Positions 1 through 11,039 of a stretch of 64,000 nucleotides of DNA are shown here, one piece after another; position 1 is the first letter of the stretch, and the number at the start of each line of letters is the position of its first letter. The translations under genes and the position numbers were made by a program. The stretch comes from Symsagittifera roscoffensis (Eukaryota > Xenacoelomorpha > Acoela > Convolutidae), in NCBI RefSeq assembly GCF_963678635.1, contig NC_087067.1, positions 124,001 to 188,000 of the forward strand, in the 5' to 3' direction. The notes beneath the pieces are model-generated. The model searched no databases, was not told the DNA's origin, and saw nothing but the letters and a program-made list of their open reading frames with translations.

Positions 1-512
1 CTAAAGCAATATTAAAAAGAGAATAATCGACCGATGGTCGATATGAAACATACTTAGCACGTATCTAATCAGTGCTTAATTAGCTAAAACTGAGTCTACA
101 AACTCTACAATTCGGAAAATGAAGAAATTGAAAAATAGAGTTTTAATGAGTTCAATGAGTTTAAATGTAATCGGCGTTAATTTTTTCTAAATTTTGTTGT
201 ACGTCCTGATCTATCGTCGACGATATTTTGCTCCCGGAATCTTGCTCTGCGACTATGATGGGTGGTTTCCCGTTGGGATACTTCCGCGCTGTCTCAACAT
301 ACCCCGACTTTGCGAGGGGAATAAGGAGATCAGAAGGTGACTAGCACAAGAAAGCAGCGGCGGTCTGATTGTAGATCTGAGCTGGGTGGCAAAAGGATGC
401 GTTTCTGGATGGCAAAATATTGGGTCGAGAGCGGATCCGAAGGGTGATGGTCCAGGAAGACTGCTGTCTTGAGACGATTCTGAGGAGAATCCAGAATGAC
501 GATAACTTCTGT
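1..512. repeat. 512-bp direct repeat, copy 1
   Basis: This block reappears at 3,985-4,496 with a constant offset of 3,984 and only a few substitutions, so it was duplicated recently without indels. It starts at the window edge and may extend further left. The minus-strand ORF inside it (253-540) is Ser/Pro-rich and is shared in part by the other copy; there it continues into a longer coding-like stretch, so the left copy looks truncated at 512. Confidence 0.9.
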
Positions 513-525
513 TTATCCACCCAGA

Positions 526-538
526 CCTAACCCTAACC
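526..538. repeat. Two telomere-like units at a duplication breakpoint
   Basis: CCTAACCCTAACC (526-538) lies between the end of the 512-bp block and the start of the minus-strand pseudogene copy. CCCTAA is the usual metazoan telomere repeat. Two units alone could occur by chance; the location exactly at a junction is what makes it notable. Confidence 0.4.
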
Positions 539-540
539 AC

Positions 541-2640
541 CCAGACTCTTTTTTGCCCGGAAATGGTACAAGTATGATGTTATTAACGGATGCCAATGAA
601 AAATTAGCGATTTGATGTGCTTGCAAAGTTTCAATTTCGGCCTGAAGTCCCTTCGGCTTAAAGTAGCGTCGGAAGTAGAAGTCCTAGACTCCACGAAAGG
701 ACCCCAAGAAAGGCCTCCGACGGGATAGGTAGGGTACACCACTAGCGGCGCTGGTTACTTGAACGTCGTTTTAACACTCAAGTCGTCGAAATTGATCTCT
801 CGTTTGGTTGTGCTGTTTTGAGCTGATAACTATGTGGGCTGAGTTTGTTCAGCTACACCAAGGGGGGTACTTGGGAATCAGTATCTAGAATCTGCGGTGA
901 TTTTTCAGCTCTATGTTTCCTTAGAGCCACTATTGCAGAAACCCTACTTTCACCGCTAGTTTGACATTGCTCCATCAAAAGTGGTCGCTTGTCATTGACG
1001 TAAATAGTTGAAAAATCACTCCCCGAATGTTGCTGATAACAGTCGGATCAATAACTGAATCAGAGTAAAGAGATTCCACTATAACAACTTGAAATCCTTA
1101 CCCGCAAACTCACGGCACTGGATGACAGCAGGTGACAGTTGTTTTGCCAGCTCTTTCGTTTGGTTTTTGCCCAGTATCACTAGATTCCAAATCAGTTGTT
1201 GACTCGTTTTTAGCTTTTCAGTTTGCTACAGTCATCGTTCCTTTGACCAAATCTTTGTCATCTTTCAGCAGAAGAAAGCAGTTAGGTGTCTTGGAATGTC
1301 CCCGAAGAATGGTTTGAGCATTGTCTTTGGTTAGGACAATACCTCCTAAATCATGGATTCATTTCTCCACCATAGCTTGTGGTGCTAGATTCAGTTTTGC
1401 TTTCTTTGCCGCAACTGCTGCCGCTGTACATCCGAAAGTACCCAGCACATGAAATCTCAAACCAGAAAGCAGCAGACTAGATGAACGCTTTTCACAGACG
1501 GCAATTTCCGGGAATTCTAGATTTTTGACATATTTGTAAATACGACGGGATAGGATTGGTTTCTCCCAAGACGTCTCCCGCAATGTTTAGAAAATTACGT
1601 GTGCATTTGCCAGATTTGATTACCTTGCAGAATGAAAAAAAAAAACATTTCGAGGAAAAATGGGTCTTGGTTATGCAATCTTCCTCCGCCTCGCATTTTC
1701 CTGCTTTGAAAATCCTTGTTCAAATGGTGGTTGGATTTTTCGAGAGCTTCGCAGAAATTTTCCCTGGGAAATTGTATAAAATTGCTCACCACAAGCTGCG
1801 GCATTAAGAGTAATTTTAGTTTGTAGGGAGTGTATCGTTAATCTCCAAAGAAAAGCACTGAAACTTGATAGTAAATTTCAGCCCACTTTTTGTACTCTAT
1901 AGCGTTACAATCACCTCTTGCTCCTATGAATTGCGTGGATTCATTCAAGCTCTTTCTCAAAAGTTTACTCGCATCTTTAGTGGTGATGCGCCCGAGGGTT
2001 TTTCTATGAACTTGAACTTTCGATACGAGACTCGGGTAGTTGGTGTGTAGCAGTTTTACAGACTTAACGTACGTATCTGTATTTTCTTTGGGGCGAGCAA
2101 CAACTTCTTTTTTCCCTGCTCGTTCGAAGAGATCTTCAATTTCTGCGCTGGCCTAGTTCATTTCTTCCTTGTCGGCAATTACAGTCAGCGCGCAGATTCC
2201 AGAAAGAGAGACTGCACCCACTTTTCCAGCTTTGTCTGTTCCTCCTATCAAGACAGTGGTGAAATGAAAACATGGCTTTTTGGCCCACCGTCTGGTCAAT
2301 TTTTTTGCAAAGCGCTGAATGGCAAATTTTTTGTGAGGATGCATGTCATTAATTTTTGTGTGCCATTTTACGAAGATCTGTTTCCACACATTTAGTAATC
2401 ATACGGGGGGCATCTGGACAAACGCATCGAATATCTTCGATGCTGACCAGTGACGTCATGGGTAACTTTCTTCGAAATGGCACATTGAGTTCAGCTCTTT
2501 TACCAGTCTCTGGCTCGCAAGTTAGTGGGCGGAAGTCTGTAGTGTCATTTGACAAATACAGTGGGAGCCACGAGACTGTATCAGATGACTTCTCATTAGA
2601 GACACCAATAACCAGCCGCAACAAAAATGGTGAATCGCCA
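541..2640 (-). pseudogene. Unrecognised protein pseudogene, copy A (possible BRCT-like segment)
   Basis: Translated minus-strand fragments here match fragments of 6,850-8,920 in the same order, so this is one copy of a duplicated gene or element. Readable pieces run from 2,693 downwards: a segment with SNEKSSDTVSWLPLY (about 2,540-2,610), a Cys/His-poor basic stretch, and a segment near 1,370-1,480 with GLRFHVLGTFGCTAAAVAA. Multiple stops and frame changes separate them. The counterpart in copy B continues into YLVDSLYSDSVIDPTCYQL, which resembles the C-terminal helix of a BRCT domain; that domain call is an inference. Bases 2,641-2,760 differ from copy B and hold another short coding-like minus-strand stretch. 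I do not recognise the full protein. Confidence 0.6.
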
Positions 2641-2888
2641 CTATAGGTCAGCTTTGCTCCTAACTGCCTTAGGGAATTTGTAGGGCTGTACAACCAACTC
2701 GATTATTGGTCGCCTGCTGTGGTGGGACCAACGTTCTGCTCCATAGCGTATCTGCTATCTTTTCCACGGTACGCTGAATTTAAGGATAAAACTATTCTAC
2801 AAAACTTCAAACTTGTTCCGTTCCGAAAAACGTTTTTATCAGTTTTCGAGAATTCATTTTTTGATTCTCAATTTTCAATTTATAATGG
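2641..2888. other. Divergent junction, no gene
   Basis: Copy A loses similarity to copy B here. A short minus-strand coding-like segment runs to about 2,760, followed by AT-rich DNA without a supported feature. Confidence 0.4.
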
Positions 2889-3174
2889 TGCTTTTTTATG
2901 AGTTTATATTTTAAACCTGTTCAACTTATGTTCAAATTTACTAAATAAATTTTCTAATAATAAACCCTGAATATATATAATTATGTGCATTTACTAAGCA
3001 ATTGAGACTAAAACGTGATAAGGAATGAATTAACATTAAAATGTGAATGATCAAAATAAACTGAAAAAAAAAAACAAAATAGTCACTTTCAATGAAATGT
3101 TTAAAATCTGAAAGGGTGTATCCACGAATTTAGTTAAGTAGTGGTTTAAGATTTGTTCGTGGATTCCACAGACT

Positions 3175-3267
3175 ATGGTTAAGGATTTGCTGGTAATTTC
3201 CGCATTCGTTGTACTAGCTAGCCATTGTTCAAGCTGGTTAGTGCTGAACTTCTTCGGAATCCGCTAA
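3175..3267 (+). CDS. Mini-ORF with secretory signal peptide, copy 1
   Basis: An ATG opens a 30-residue frame that starts MVKDLLVISAFVVLASHCSS and ends at TAA. A charged start, a hydrophobic core of about 11 residues and small residues near the end (ALAS-like) make a classic signal peptide. About 60 bases upstream and the ATG context (ATTCCACAGACTATGG) are conserved among four copies in the window. Either this is a first coding exon whose downstream exons are missing or unseen, or it encodes a very short secreted peptide. The mature product is unknown. Confidence 0.45.
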   Translation: MVKDLLVISAFVVLASHCSSWLVLNFFGIR

Positions 3268-3696
3268 CAGTTTGAGGAATCAATAGAAACAAACTGTTGC
3301 ACTCTACTACAAATTTATTATTAAATTTTACCTGAGATCATAAAAAACCATTGTCGCCCGAAAATGGTCCAAGGCGGTTGATGGGAGCTTCAAATTGATC
3401 GACATATCATAGTGCTTTTTTATGAGTTTATATTTTAAACCTGTTCAACTTATGTTCAAATTTACTAAATAAATTTTCTAATAATAAACCCTGAATATAT
3501 ATAATTATGTGCATTTACTAAGCAATTGAGACTAAAACGTGATAAGGAATGAATTAACATTAAAATGTGAATGATCAAAATAAACTGAAAAAAAAACAAA
3601 ATAGTCACTTTCAATGAAATGTTTAAAATCTGAAAGGGTGTATCCACGAATTTAATTAAGTAGTGGTTTAAGATTTGTTCGTGGATTCCACAGACT

Positions 3697-3789
3697 ATGG
3701 TTAAGTATTTGTTGGTAATTTCCGCATTCGTTGTACTAGCTAGCCATTGTTCAAGCTGGTTAGTGCTGAACTTCTTCGGAATCCGCTAA
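3697..3789 (+). CDS. Mini-ORF with secretory signal peptide, copy 2
   Basis: This is the tandem partner of the ORF at 3,175, with the same length and one clear residue change near the start (MVKYLL instead of MVKDLL). The reading frame is preserved through the duplication. As in copy 1, the hydrophobic core is followed by Cys-Ser-Ser and a short tail before TAA. A GTTAGT that could act as a splice donor follows the Cys-Ser-Ser codons, so the exon could continue elsewhere. Confidence 0.45.
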   Translation: MVKYLLVISAFVVLASHCSSWLVLNFFGIR

Positions 3790-3984
3790 CAGTTTGAGGA
3801 ATCAATAGAAACAAACTGTTGCACTCTACTACAAATTTATTATTAAATTTTACCTGAGATCATAAAAAACCATTGTCGCCCGAAAATGGTCCAAGGCGGT
3901 TGATGGGAGCTTCAAATTGATCGACATATCGACTTAGAAAATGAGATAATAATATGATTATGAATGAATTACGAATGTCTTAAT

Positions 3985-4496
3985 CTAAAGCAATATTAAA
4001 AAGAGAATAATCGACCGATGGTCGATATGAAACATACTTAGCACGTATCTAATTAGTGCTTAATTAGCTAAAACTGAGTCTACAAACTCTACAATTCGGA
4101 AAATGAAGAAATTGAAAAATAGAGTTTTGATGAGTTCAATGAGTTTAAATGTAATCGGCGTTAATTTTTTCTAAATTTTGTTGTACGTCCTGATCTATCG
4201 TCGACGATATTTTGCTCCCGGAATCTTGCTCTGCGACTATGATGGGTGGTTTCCCGTTGGGATACTTCCGCGCTGTCTCAACATACCCCGACTTTGCGAG
4301 GGGAATAAGGAGATCAGAAGGTGACTAGCACAAGAAAGCAGCGGCGGTCTGATTGTAGATCTGAGCTGGGTGGCAAAAGGATGCGTTTCTGGATGGCAAA
4401 ATATTGGGTCGAGAGCGGATCCGAAGGGTGATGGTCCAGGAAGACTGCTGTCTTGAGACGATTCTGAGGAGAATCCAGAATGACGATAACTTCTGT
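3985..4496. repeat. 512-bp direct repeat, copy 2
   Basis: Near-identical to 1-512. Here the minus-strand reading continues past the break point into 4,500-4,930, so this copy preserves more of the original context than the left one. Confidence 0.9.
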
Positions 4497-4931
4497 CGAC
4501 GAATTTGTGGTCGTTTGTATGAGCGTCGGGTTTCCGCCAGTCAACTTTCCACTGGTTGTGTTTTTCTGAGGGTTGGCTCTGGTTGACTTCTGGGGCGGCA
4601 ATGACTTCATCTTCCGGCTAAAATGTGTCCATTTTCCAAAGTGACCATGTGGTTCGAAGAATCAACAATCGCCTCAGTAGGCCGTTTCCGATTAGAAATT
4701 GTCAGTGGGATGTCCGAGTCTGAGGAGAAGGTTGGGGTTGCTCGACTTCCATGGGTAATCTTTGCCAGTGGGATGTACGAGACTGAGGAGACGATTGGGG
4801 GTGCTCGACTTCTTTGGATAATTTTTGCCAGTGGGATTTCTGAGTCCGAGGAGGAGTTCATCACCTCTTCCTCGTATCAGTCCTCTGCTCCATCGTGTAG
4901 CTCCCGGCGGTCTGATTTGGTTGACTTTCAC
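4314..4931 (-). pseudogene. Ser-rich coding-like segment with 21-residue repeats
   Basis: Minus-strand ORFs (4,864-4,607 and 4,610-4,314) read through a 63-bp tandem repeat, three partial copies between about 4,690 and 4,860. Each unit encodes a 21-residue motif of the form SDSxIPLAKIxxxSRAxPxxS. The period is a multiple of three and substitutions respect the motif, which suggests past coding selection. It lies just downstream, in the minus-strand sense, of a gypsy integrase fragment, so it may be the C-terminal tail of a polyprotein. That link is an inference. Confidence 0.45.
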
Positions 4932-5027
4932 TGATCTAAACGATTATCAAAATAGACCAAAAAGCGTCCGAAGGGCCGGCGAAATCTAAATTAGTTTTTT
5001 ATCGTTAATGAAAATTCCAGTATTTGC

Positions 5028-5288
5028 TCATATGCTCTGATCCCAAAACACCCGTAGGTTCTTACCGGCTTTTGAACATTGTTTGCAAGGTTCGCCGTGG
5101 TGATCTATTTCCCTATAAATATGTGGCCACCAAATAAATTCAGCCAGAAACTTCATGCCAAACTGGCCTAGATAGGACTCGTGTTTTATCGAACTGAATG
5201 CGCCTCGGGCCGCAGCTGGTATTATTATTTTGTTGTCCAAGAAAAGTAGATTTTCTCTGGTGTACAGGTCCTTCTCATAGTTTTTCAT
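5028..5288 (-). pseudogene. Ty3/gypsy integrase zinc-binding (H2C2) fragment
   Basis: The 86-residue minus-strand ORF has the HHCC zinc-domain layout of gypsy integrases. A leading LDNKIIIPAAAR is followed by His (KHESYLGQFG), then FIWWPHIYREI, then the paired Cys of CKQCSKAGKN. No RT or integrase core is found on either side, so only this scrap of an element survives. It is clearly different from the integrases of the elements at 23,698 and 48,725. Confidence 0.75.
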
Positions 5289-5402
5289 GTAGAATTTCCA
5301 GTGGGCGTCCTGTCGCCAGTCGTGTGATTAGATCCCATAAGACTTTGTCATCCTTGGTCCTTATTTGTAGTAACTTCTTGGAGCAATGCTTTTCTTTACC
5401 TT

Positions 5403-5467
5403 AGCTAACTTAATTTTACCTTCTTCCAGTTATACCATAACTGGAAGAAGGTAAAGATAAGTTAGCT
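5403..5467. repeat. 31-bp inverted repeat with 3-base loop
   Basis: AGCTAACTTA...CCAGTTAT (5,403-5,433) is mirrored by ATAACTGG...TAAGTTAGCT (5,437-5,467) around the loop ACC, with about two mismatches near the middle. It would form a very stable cruciform or RNA hairpin. No transposon ends were recognised. Confidence 0.9.
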
Positions 5468-5469
5468 TT

Positions 5470-6300
5470 GTAGCGTTTCAATAAGTTAAAGTGATCCTTG
5501 TTAAGTAGGTTGTCAGTAAATTCCAAAGCAATTTTGTGTTCCTCTGGTACGGGGACCGATCGTCTAGCAGACCAAACTGGGACGATTACTAAAGGTTCAG
5601 AAAATTTGATAATGAAGTTCCCGTGGTATCAATCTTTTTGGTAGCAAACTATCGTTCAGCATTATCAAATATAGTAGGGCCCAAAACGAAATGATTTTGT
5701 AGTTAAAAAGCGAATTATCTAGCGGTAAACAAAAGCAGCAATAAATCCATGATTAAATGAAGTTCAACAGCTGTCGATTCGAATTTGACATCACATCGCT
5801 TGAATTACTCATTCCCGACGGAAGAAAATTATTTATAATTTAGTTTACAGCGACCGACAATCGGTCTAATTTTTTCTAATTAAAACGGTAGAATTTTGCA
5901 TCAAAATGGCCCTTTTCAATCAAACTTGAAGACGTAAAAGGGTATTTCCACGAACTTAGTTAATTAATGATTTAAGAAATGATTTAAATAGCTTCAAATT
6001 TGAATCTATGACTGCTATGAATTAAGTCGAATTTACATTCTAGGGCGTTTACGAATTAAAATACGAATAGTTGTCACTGTTCTTCCGTCCTATAGTGAAA
6101 TTGGAATCAGTTCTTACAATAACAGCTGTCACATAAATTTTTGTTTAGCCCAGTTAAACTAAAATCAACAACATTGTTTGAAATTTTTTATCCCTAGGAA
6201 TTTTGTTAATTAATTATGCAATTTAACTAATCGAATTAATTGGTTTGACAGTTTTAATTGGTTGCGTTGAGCCAAAAGCATGACTGTTTTTGACACGGCT
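5470..6300. other. No gene seen
   Basis: AT-rich DNA with no supported ORF. Around 5,935-5,985 there is a partial copy of the conserved stretch that precedes the signal-peptide mini-ORFs, without the ORF itself. Confidence 0.5.
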
Positions 6301-6383
6301 ACAAAGATTTCAAATTCTAAAAGGTTATATTCACGAATTTAGTTGAGTAATGGTTTAAGATTTGTTCCTGGAATCCACAGACG

Positions 6384-6512
6384 ATGGTAGCGTCTTTGTT
6401 CGTAAATTCCGCATTCGTTGTTCTAGCTATTTTCGTTGCTCAATGCTGCTGTGTTATCAAATTACGGGTTTGCAAGTCAATATGGCCATTTCATTCCGAT
6501 GTTTACTTTTAA
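6384..6512 (+). CDS. Mini-ORF with signal peptide, diverged Cys-containing copy
   Basis: This 42-residue frame starts MVASLFVNSAFVVLAIFVAQ and ends at TAA. It shares the upstream block and the SAFVVLA core with the other copies, but after the core it diverges to a Cys-rich run (CCC, then a fourth Cys six residues on). It may be a paralogue of the same secreted-peptide first exon. Function is unknown and expression unproven. Confidence 0.35.
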   Translation: MVASLFVNSAFVVLAIFVAQCCCVIKLRVCKSIWPFHSDVYF

Positions 6513-6588
6513 ATTTAATTTCTAAAAGAGTATATCCAGGAACATATTTAAGTAATGATTTAAGACTTGTTCGTGGATTCCACACACA

Positions 6589-6651
6589 ATGGTTAAGTAT
6601 TTGCTCGTAGTTTCCGCATTCGTTGTTCTAGCTAGCCATTGTTCAAGCTGA
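6589..6651 (+). CDS. Mini-ORF that is only a signal peptide, with AATAAA downstream
   Basis: The frame MVKYLLVVSAFVVLASHCSS ends in TGA directly after the Ser-Ser. An AATAAA lies about 55 bases past the stop (near 6,706). The 5' block is the same as in the other copies. Compared with the 524-bp tandem copies, a substitution has turned TGG into TGA, so this copy cannot be longer than 20 residues unless it splices before the stop. Confidence 0.4.
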   Translation: MVKYLLVVSAFVVLASHCSS

Positions 6652-6745
6652 TTATTGCTGGATTTCTCACTTACAATCTGCGGAACCCGCTAGCAGTTTG
6701 TGGAATCAATAAAAACAAATTGACGCGTTCTAATACAAATTTATT

Positions 6746-9570
6746 TTACGTGAGAATATAAAAAAGAGCTACTGGGTTCCCCCTCACCTTTTCCAGAGGT
6801 GAGAAAAAACCGGCAGTGAGGGTATCATCTGGGAGCCACTCAAACTCATTTTCGCCCGGAAATGGTACAAGGATGATGTTATTAACGGATGCCATTGAAA
6901 AAATAGCGATTTGAGGTGCTTGTAAAGTTTCAATTTCGGCCTGAAGTCCCTTCGGCTTGAAGTCGCATCGGAAATAGAAGTCGAGTCGTGTCCTAGACTC
7001 CACGAAAGGATCCCAAGAAAGACTCCCGACGGGATAGGTAGGCCATATTACTAGCGCTGGTTACTTGAACGTCGTTTTAACACTCAAGTCGTTCAAATAG
7101 ATCTTTCGTTTGGTTGTGCTGTTGTGAACTGAGAACTATGTGGGCTGAGTTTGTTCAGCTACACGAAGGGGGCACTTGGGAATCAGTATTTAGAATCTGC
7201 GGTGATTTTTCAGCTCTATGTTTCCTTAGAGCCACGATTGCAGAAACCTTATTTTCACCGCTAATTTGACATTGCTCCATCAAAAGTGGTCGCTTGTGCT
7301 TGACGTAAATACCTGAAAAATCACTCCCTGTATGTAGCTGGTAACAAGTCGGATCAATCACTGAATCAGAGTATAGAGAGTCAACTAAGTATTCTAGCTT
7401 CAACAACTTGAAATCATTACCCGCAAATTCACGGCACTGGATGACAGCAGGTGACAGTTCATTTGCCAGGTCTTTTGTTTGGTTTTTGCCAAGTATCACT
7501 AGATTCCAAATCAGTTGTTGACTCGTTTTTAGCTTCTCGGTTCTGCAACCGTTCCTCTCCAGTCATTGTTCCTTTGACCAAATCTTTGTCATCTTTCAGC
7601 AGAAAAAAGCAGTTAGGTGGCTTGGAATGCCCCCGAAGAATGGTTTGAGCATTGTCTTTGGTTAGGACAATACCTCCTAAATCATGGATTCATTTCTCCA
7701 CCATAGCTTGTGGTGCTAGATTCAGTTTTGCTTTCTTTGCCGCAACTGCTGCCGCTGTACATCCGAAAGTACCCAGCACATGAGATCTCAAACCAGAAAG
7801 CAGCAGACTAGATGAACGCTTTTCACAGACGGCAATTTTCGGAAATTCTAGATTTTTTGACATATTTGTAAATACGACGGGATAGGATTGGTTCCTCCCA
7901 AGACGTCTCCCGCATTGTTTAGAAAAATACGTGTGCTCTTGCCAGATTTGATTACCTTGCAGAATGAAAAAAAAAACAATTCGAGGAATAATGGGTCTTG
8001 GTTATGCAATCTTCCTCCGCCTCGCATTGTCCTGATTTGAAAATCCTTGTTCGCATGACGGTTGGTTCTTTCGAGAGCTTCGCACAAATTTTCACAAGCT
8101 GTGGCATTAAAAGTAATTTTAGTTTGTAGGGAGTGTATCTTTGTTCTCCAGTGATAAGCACTGAAACTTGATGGTAAATTTCAGCCCACTTTTCGTACTC
8201 TATAGCGTTACAATCATCTCTTGCTCCTATTAATTGCTTGCATTCATCCAAGCTCTTTCTCAGAAGTTTACTCGCATTTTCAGTGGTGATGCGCCCAAGG
8301 GTTTTTCCATGAACTTTTGATACCAGACTCGGGTAGTTGGCTTGTAGCACTTTTACAGACTTAACGTACGTATCTGTATTTTCTTTGGGGCGAACAACAA
8401 CTGCATTTTTCCATACTCGTTCGGAGAGATGTTCAATTTCTGTGCTGGCCTAGTTCATTTCTTCCTTGTCGGCAATTACAGTCAGCGCGCAGATTCCAGA
8501 AAGAGAGACTTTTCCAGATTTGTCTGTTCCTCCTATCGAGACAGTGGTGAAATGAAAAAAATGGCTTTTTGGCCCACCGTCTGGTCAAATTTTCCGCAAA
8601 GCGCTGAATGGCAAACTTTTGTGAGGTTGCATATCATCGATTAATTTTTGTGCCATTTTACGAAGATCTGTTTCCACACATTTAGTAATCATGTGGGGGG
8701 CATCTGGAAAAACGCACCGAATGTCTTCGATGCTGACCAGTGACGTCATGGGTAACTTTCTTCAAAATGGCACATTGAGTTCAGTTCTTTTACCAGTCTC
8801 TGGCTCGCAAGTTAGTGGGCGGAAATCTGTAGTGTCATTTGACACATACAGTGGGAGCCACGAGACTGTATCAGAAGACTTCTCATTAGAGACACCAGCA
8901 ACCAGCCGCAACAAAAATGGTTTCTCGGGCTTACATAAATTTTCAAATTGAACCACTATTTCGGCGGTTGCTCGACAAACGTGTCTATAAGAGGAACGAA
9001 TGATTTGAAGCCTGTAATTTCAAGCCGATATCAAATAGCGTTGATAAAATTGTCAACGTTTCCAGCTTTTGTCGCCTTAGCCAAATTGTACTTAAAATCT
9101 TCCCAAGATCCCCATTTCTTAAATGAGCGAGTAACTATAAAACGGGTCGACAAAGTAAACCTACACTTTTTGCGACCACCTTTAACGCGTTTTATTCTCT
9201 GGGAGTGTTTTTCAGCTACTTCCATTAGTCCTTGGAGGCAAATTCTTTGACATCGAACATAAAACAGAACTTAGCGCCAAAACTTTTCAAACCCTTTTGG
9301 AGTGCGCCATTCTTGTAGTTTCTCCAGTGCTCTCTTCCGAGTAGTCTTGCGAGTAATGACATGCTTCGAAAATTGAATATGATGGTGCCTGTATAAGTAT
9401 GCGGTTGCTGAACTTCTTGATGGTTCTGAGGGTGATGGAAGAGCTAATGGTTGTGAGATTGCTGATTCTGTTGAACTCGGGGTTCTTGACGAAAGTCCTA
9501 ACTGTTCTAAGGGCAGTGTCGATATTTTCTGATGGTTTATAACACTAAAAGGTGAGTATTCGGGTAGCAT
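6746..9570 (-). pseudogene. Unrecognised protein pseudogene, copy B (possible BRCT-like segment)
   Basis: Copy B is longer than copy A. Minus-strand pieces, from 9,570 down, are: a Ser/Pro-rich then basic N-terminal piece (9,570-9,271), a basic segment with KKWGSWEDFKYNLAKATKAG (9,225-9,031), a segment with SNEKSSDTVSWLPLY (8,956-8,762), a helical segment (8,350-7,952) with LITGEQRYTPYKLKLL, a segment with YLVDSLYSDSVIDPTCYQL (7,499-7,155) and an 85-residue C-terminal piece ending at a stop (7,003-6,746). The YLVDS...Y pattern resembles the end of a BRCT repeat. Stops and frameshifts between pieces, two copies in 9 kb and no known catalytic motif suggest a multicopy element or duplicated gene that I cannot name. 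Confidence 0.55.
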
Positions 9571-10620
9571 TGTTTCTGAAAAGAGAAACTTGACCAGGTT
9601 CCTCTGTTTTTCAATCCAGGGTATTTCCTTGAAGCCCGTAGAATTAACATCTGCATGATTCCTGCTGCTATTGGTTTCGAATGACTGCGTTACCGTGGTA
9701 TTGCTGTTTTTCGTACAAGATCGTCAACTTCCAATGTAAGTCCATCGACTTTTCCTCAAACTAGTTTTTTCACTGTTCGATATTTGTTTGCCAACTCTTT
9801 TCCAGCTGTTTCGGTGTCTACAAATTTTCGATCATTATCTCATGCTAACCAATAGCGATTCCACAATTGTTGATCCATACTTTTCTCGGTCATCGAAGAG
9901 TGGTTTTTCGTATCCGGCGAGTCGTTCATTTGTATGTCGTTTCGTACGCGTCGGTTTGTGCGTCCCGATTCGTATATCGGTTATTTCGAATGTCGATTCG
10001 TATGTCGCTTTGTTTGTCGGTACGTCGAGTGTCGTATCGGTTTTTGTCGTTATTCGGGTCGATTTTTTTTGTCGGAATTGTTTCAGGTGCAGTAACGAAT
10101 GAATATAGAAGATTTTTAAACTTAATTTGAAAGAGGTGCAGTGATGAATGAATAGAAGATGTTACTTAAGTTATCCATATCCGTGAAACTACCAATTTGC
10201 TTAATTGGAAAACTTGGCATAATTGGCTTAGCCAAACTTATCGGAACAATTATGAAGCTTCATAATGTCATAATTTTTTTGATACTTTTTAAGCCGTCAA
10301 CTAAACAAGTCACTAATTGTTTCTTGACTTTGATTAATTGAATTTTCAAGTGTTTAGATTTCATAATCCAAATGGTTTTTGGTAATTTTTCCTGTGGTTT
10401 TTAACTTGGCCTAACCGACTAGGCCAAACTTGCGTTCAGCTTCAAAGCCAGCGGACAGACTTCATGGCCAACTAGAGTCATAACTGTTTCGATACTTTTT
10501 AAGCCGTTAACTAAAAGAGTCACTAATTAGTCCTCATTTTTCCTGTTTTATGCTTTCTTGAAAACAGTGTTTCATATTCTAAATTTTTTTTCCCTAAACA
10601 AAACACTAATTATATCATCG
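9571..10620. repeat. Mostly noncoding; TCG-rich simple-repeat patch at about 9,890-10,075
   Basis: A stretch of about 185 bases is made of degenerate units such as TCGTATGTCG and TCGATTCG. It keeps two plus-strand frames open without looking like a protein. The rest shows no supported gene. Confidence 0.5.
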
Positions 10621-10639
10621 TTTCTGAATTGTATGTGCA

Positions 10640-10965
10640 GCCGTTTAGTTTATAAACCCGAACCAAATACGGAAGTAGTCCGTTCAGTTTTGCAAAATCT
10701 TAAGACTGACAGGAGTTAATTGCGCCGTTCAGTCTATTTCTCATCCCAATTACTGAAGTAGTCGTTCGTTCGAGGTTTGTAGAATCTCAAATCTTGACGG
10801 ACAGGAATGTGTAATTGCGCCGTGTAGTCTATCCCAAATACTGAAAATCTCAAATTTTGACCAAAAGGAATGTGTGATGGCGCCGCGCAGTCTATTGCCC
10901 GTCCTAAAAACCGAAACAGTTTGTTCTAGTTTTGCAAAACCTCCATAGTTCTTGTTGCAGTTCAC
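10640..10965. repeat. Degenerate tandem repeat of about 90-100 bp
   Basis: Phrases of the type GCGCCG..CAGTCTAT, CCCAAATACTGAA and GACxxxAGGAATGTGT recur about three times. The CCCAAATACTGA word also recurs at 14,995-15,130, 18,530-18,660 and in the adjacent minisatellite. Confidence 0.55.
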
Positions 10966-11039
10966 TTCAATCTCAGATACTGATCAGTATGTTCCAATTT
11001 TGTTCCAATTTACATTACAAATTTTAACTCAATGAGGAA

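Larger units (their letters stand above)
2889..3930 (+). repeat. 524-bp tandem duplication (2,889-3,412 and 3,413-3,930)
   Basis: The segment from TGCTTTTTTATGAG to GATCGACATATC occurs twice head to tail with a period of 524 bases. The copies differ by small A-run indels and a few substitutions. Each contains one signal-peptide mini-ORF (3,175-3,267 and 3,697-3,789) and a downstream AATAGA/AATAA-like sequence. The near identity points to recent tandem duplication. Confidence 0.9.
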
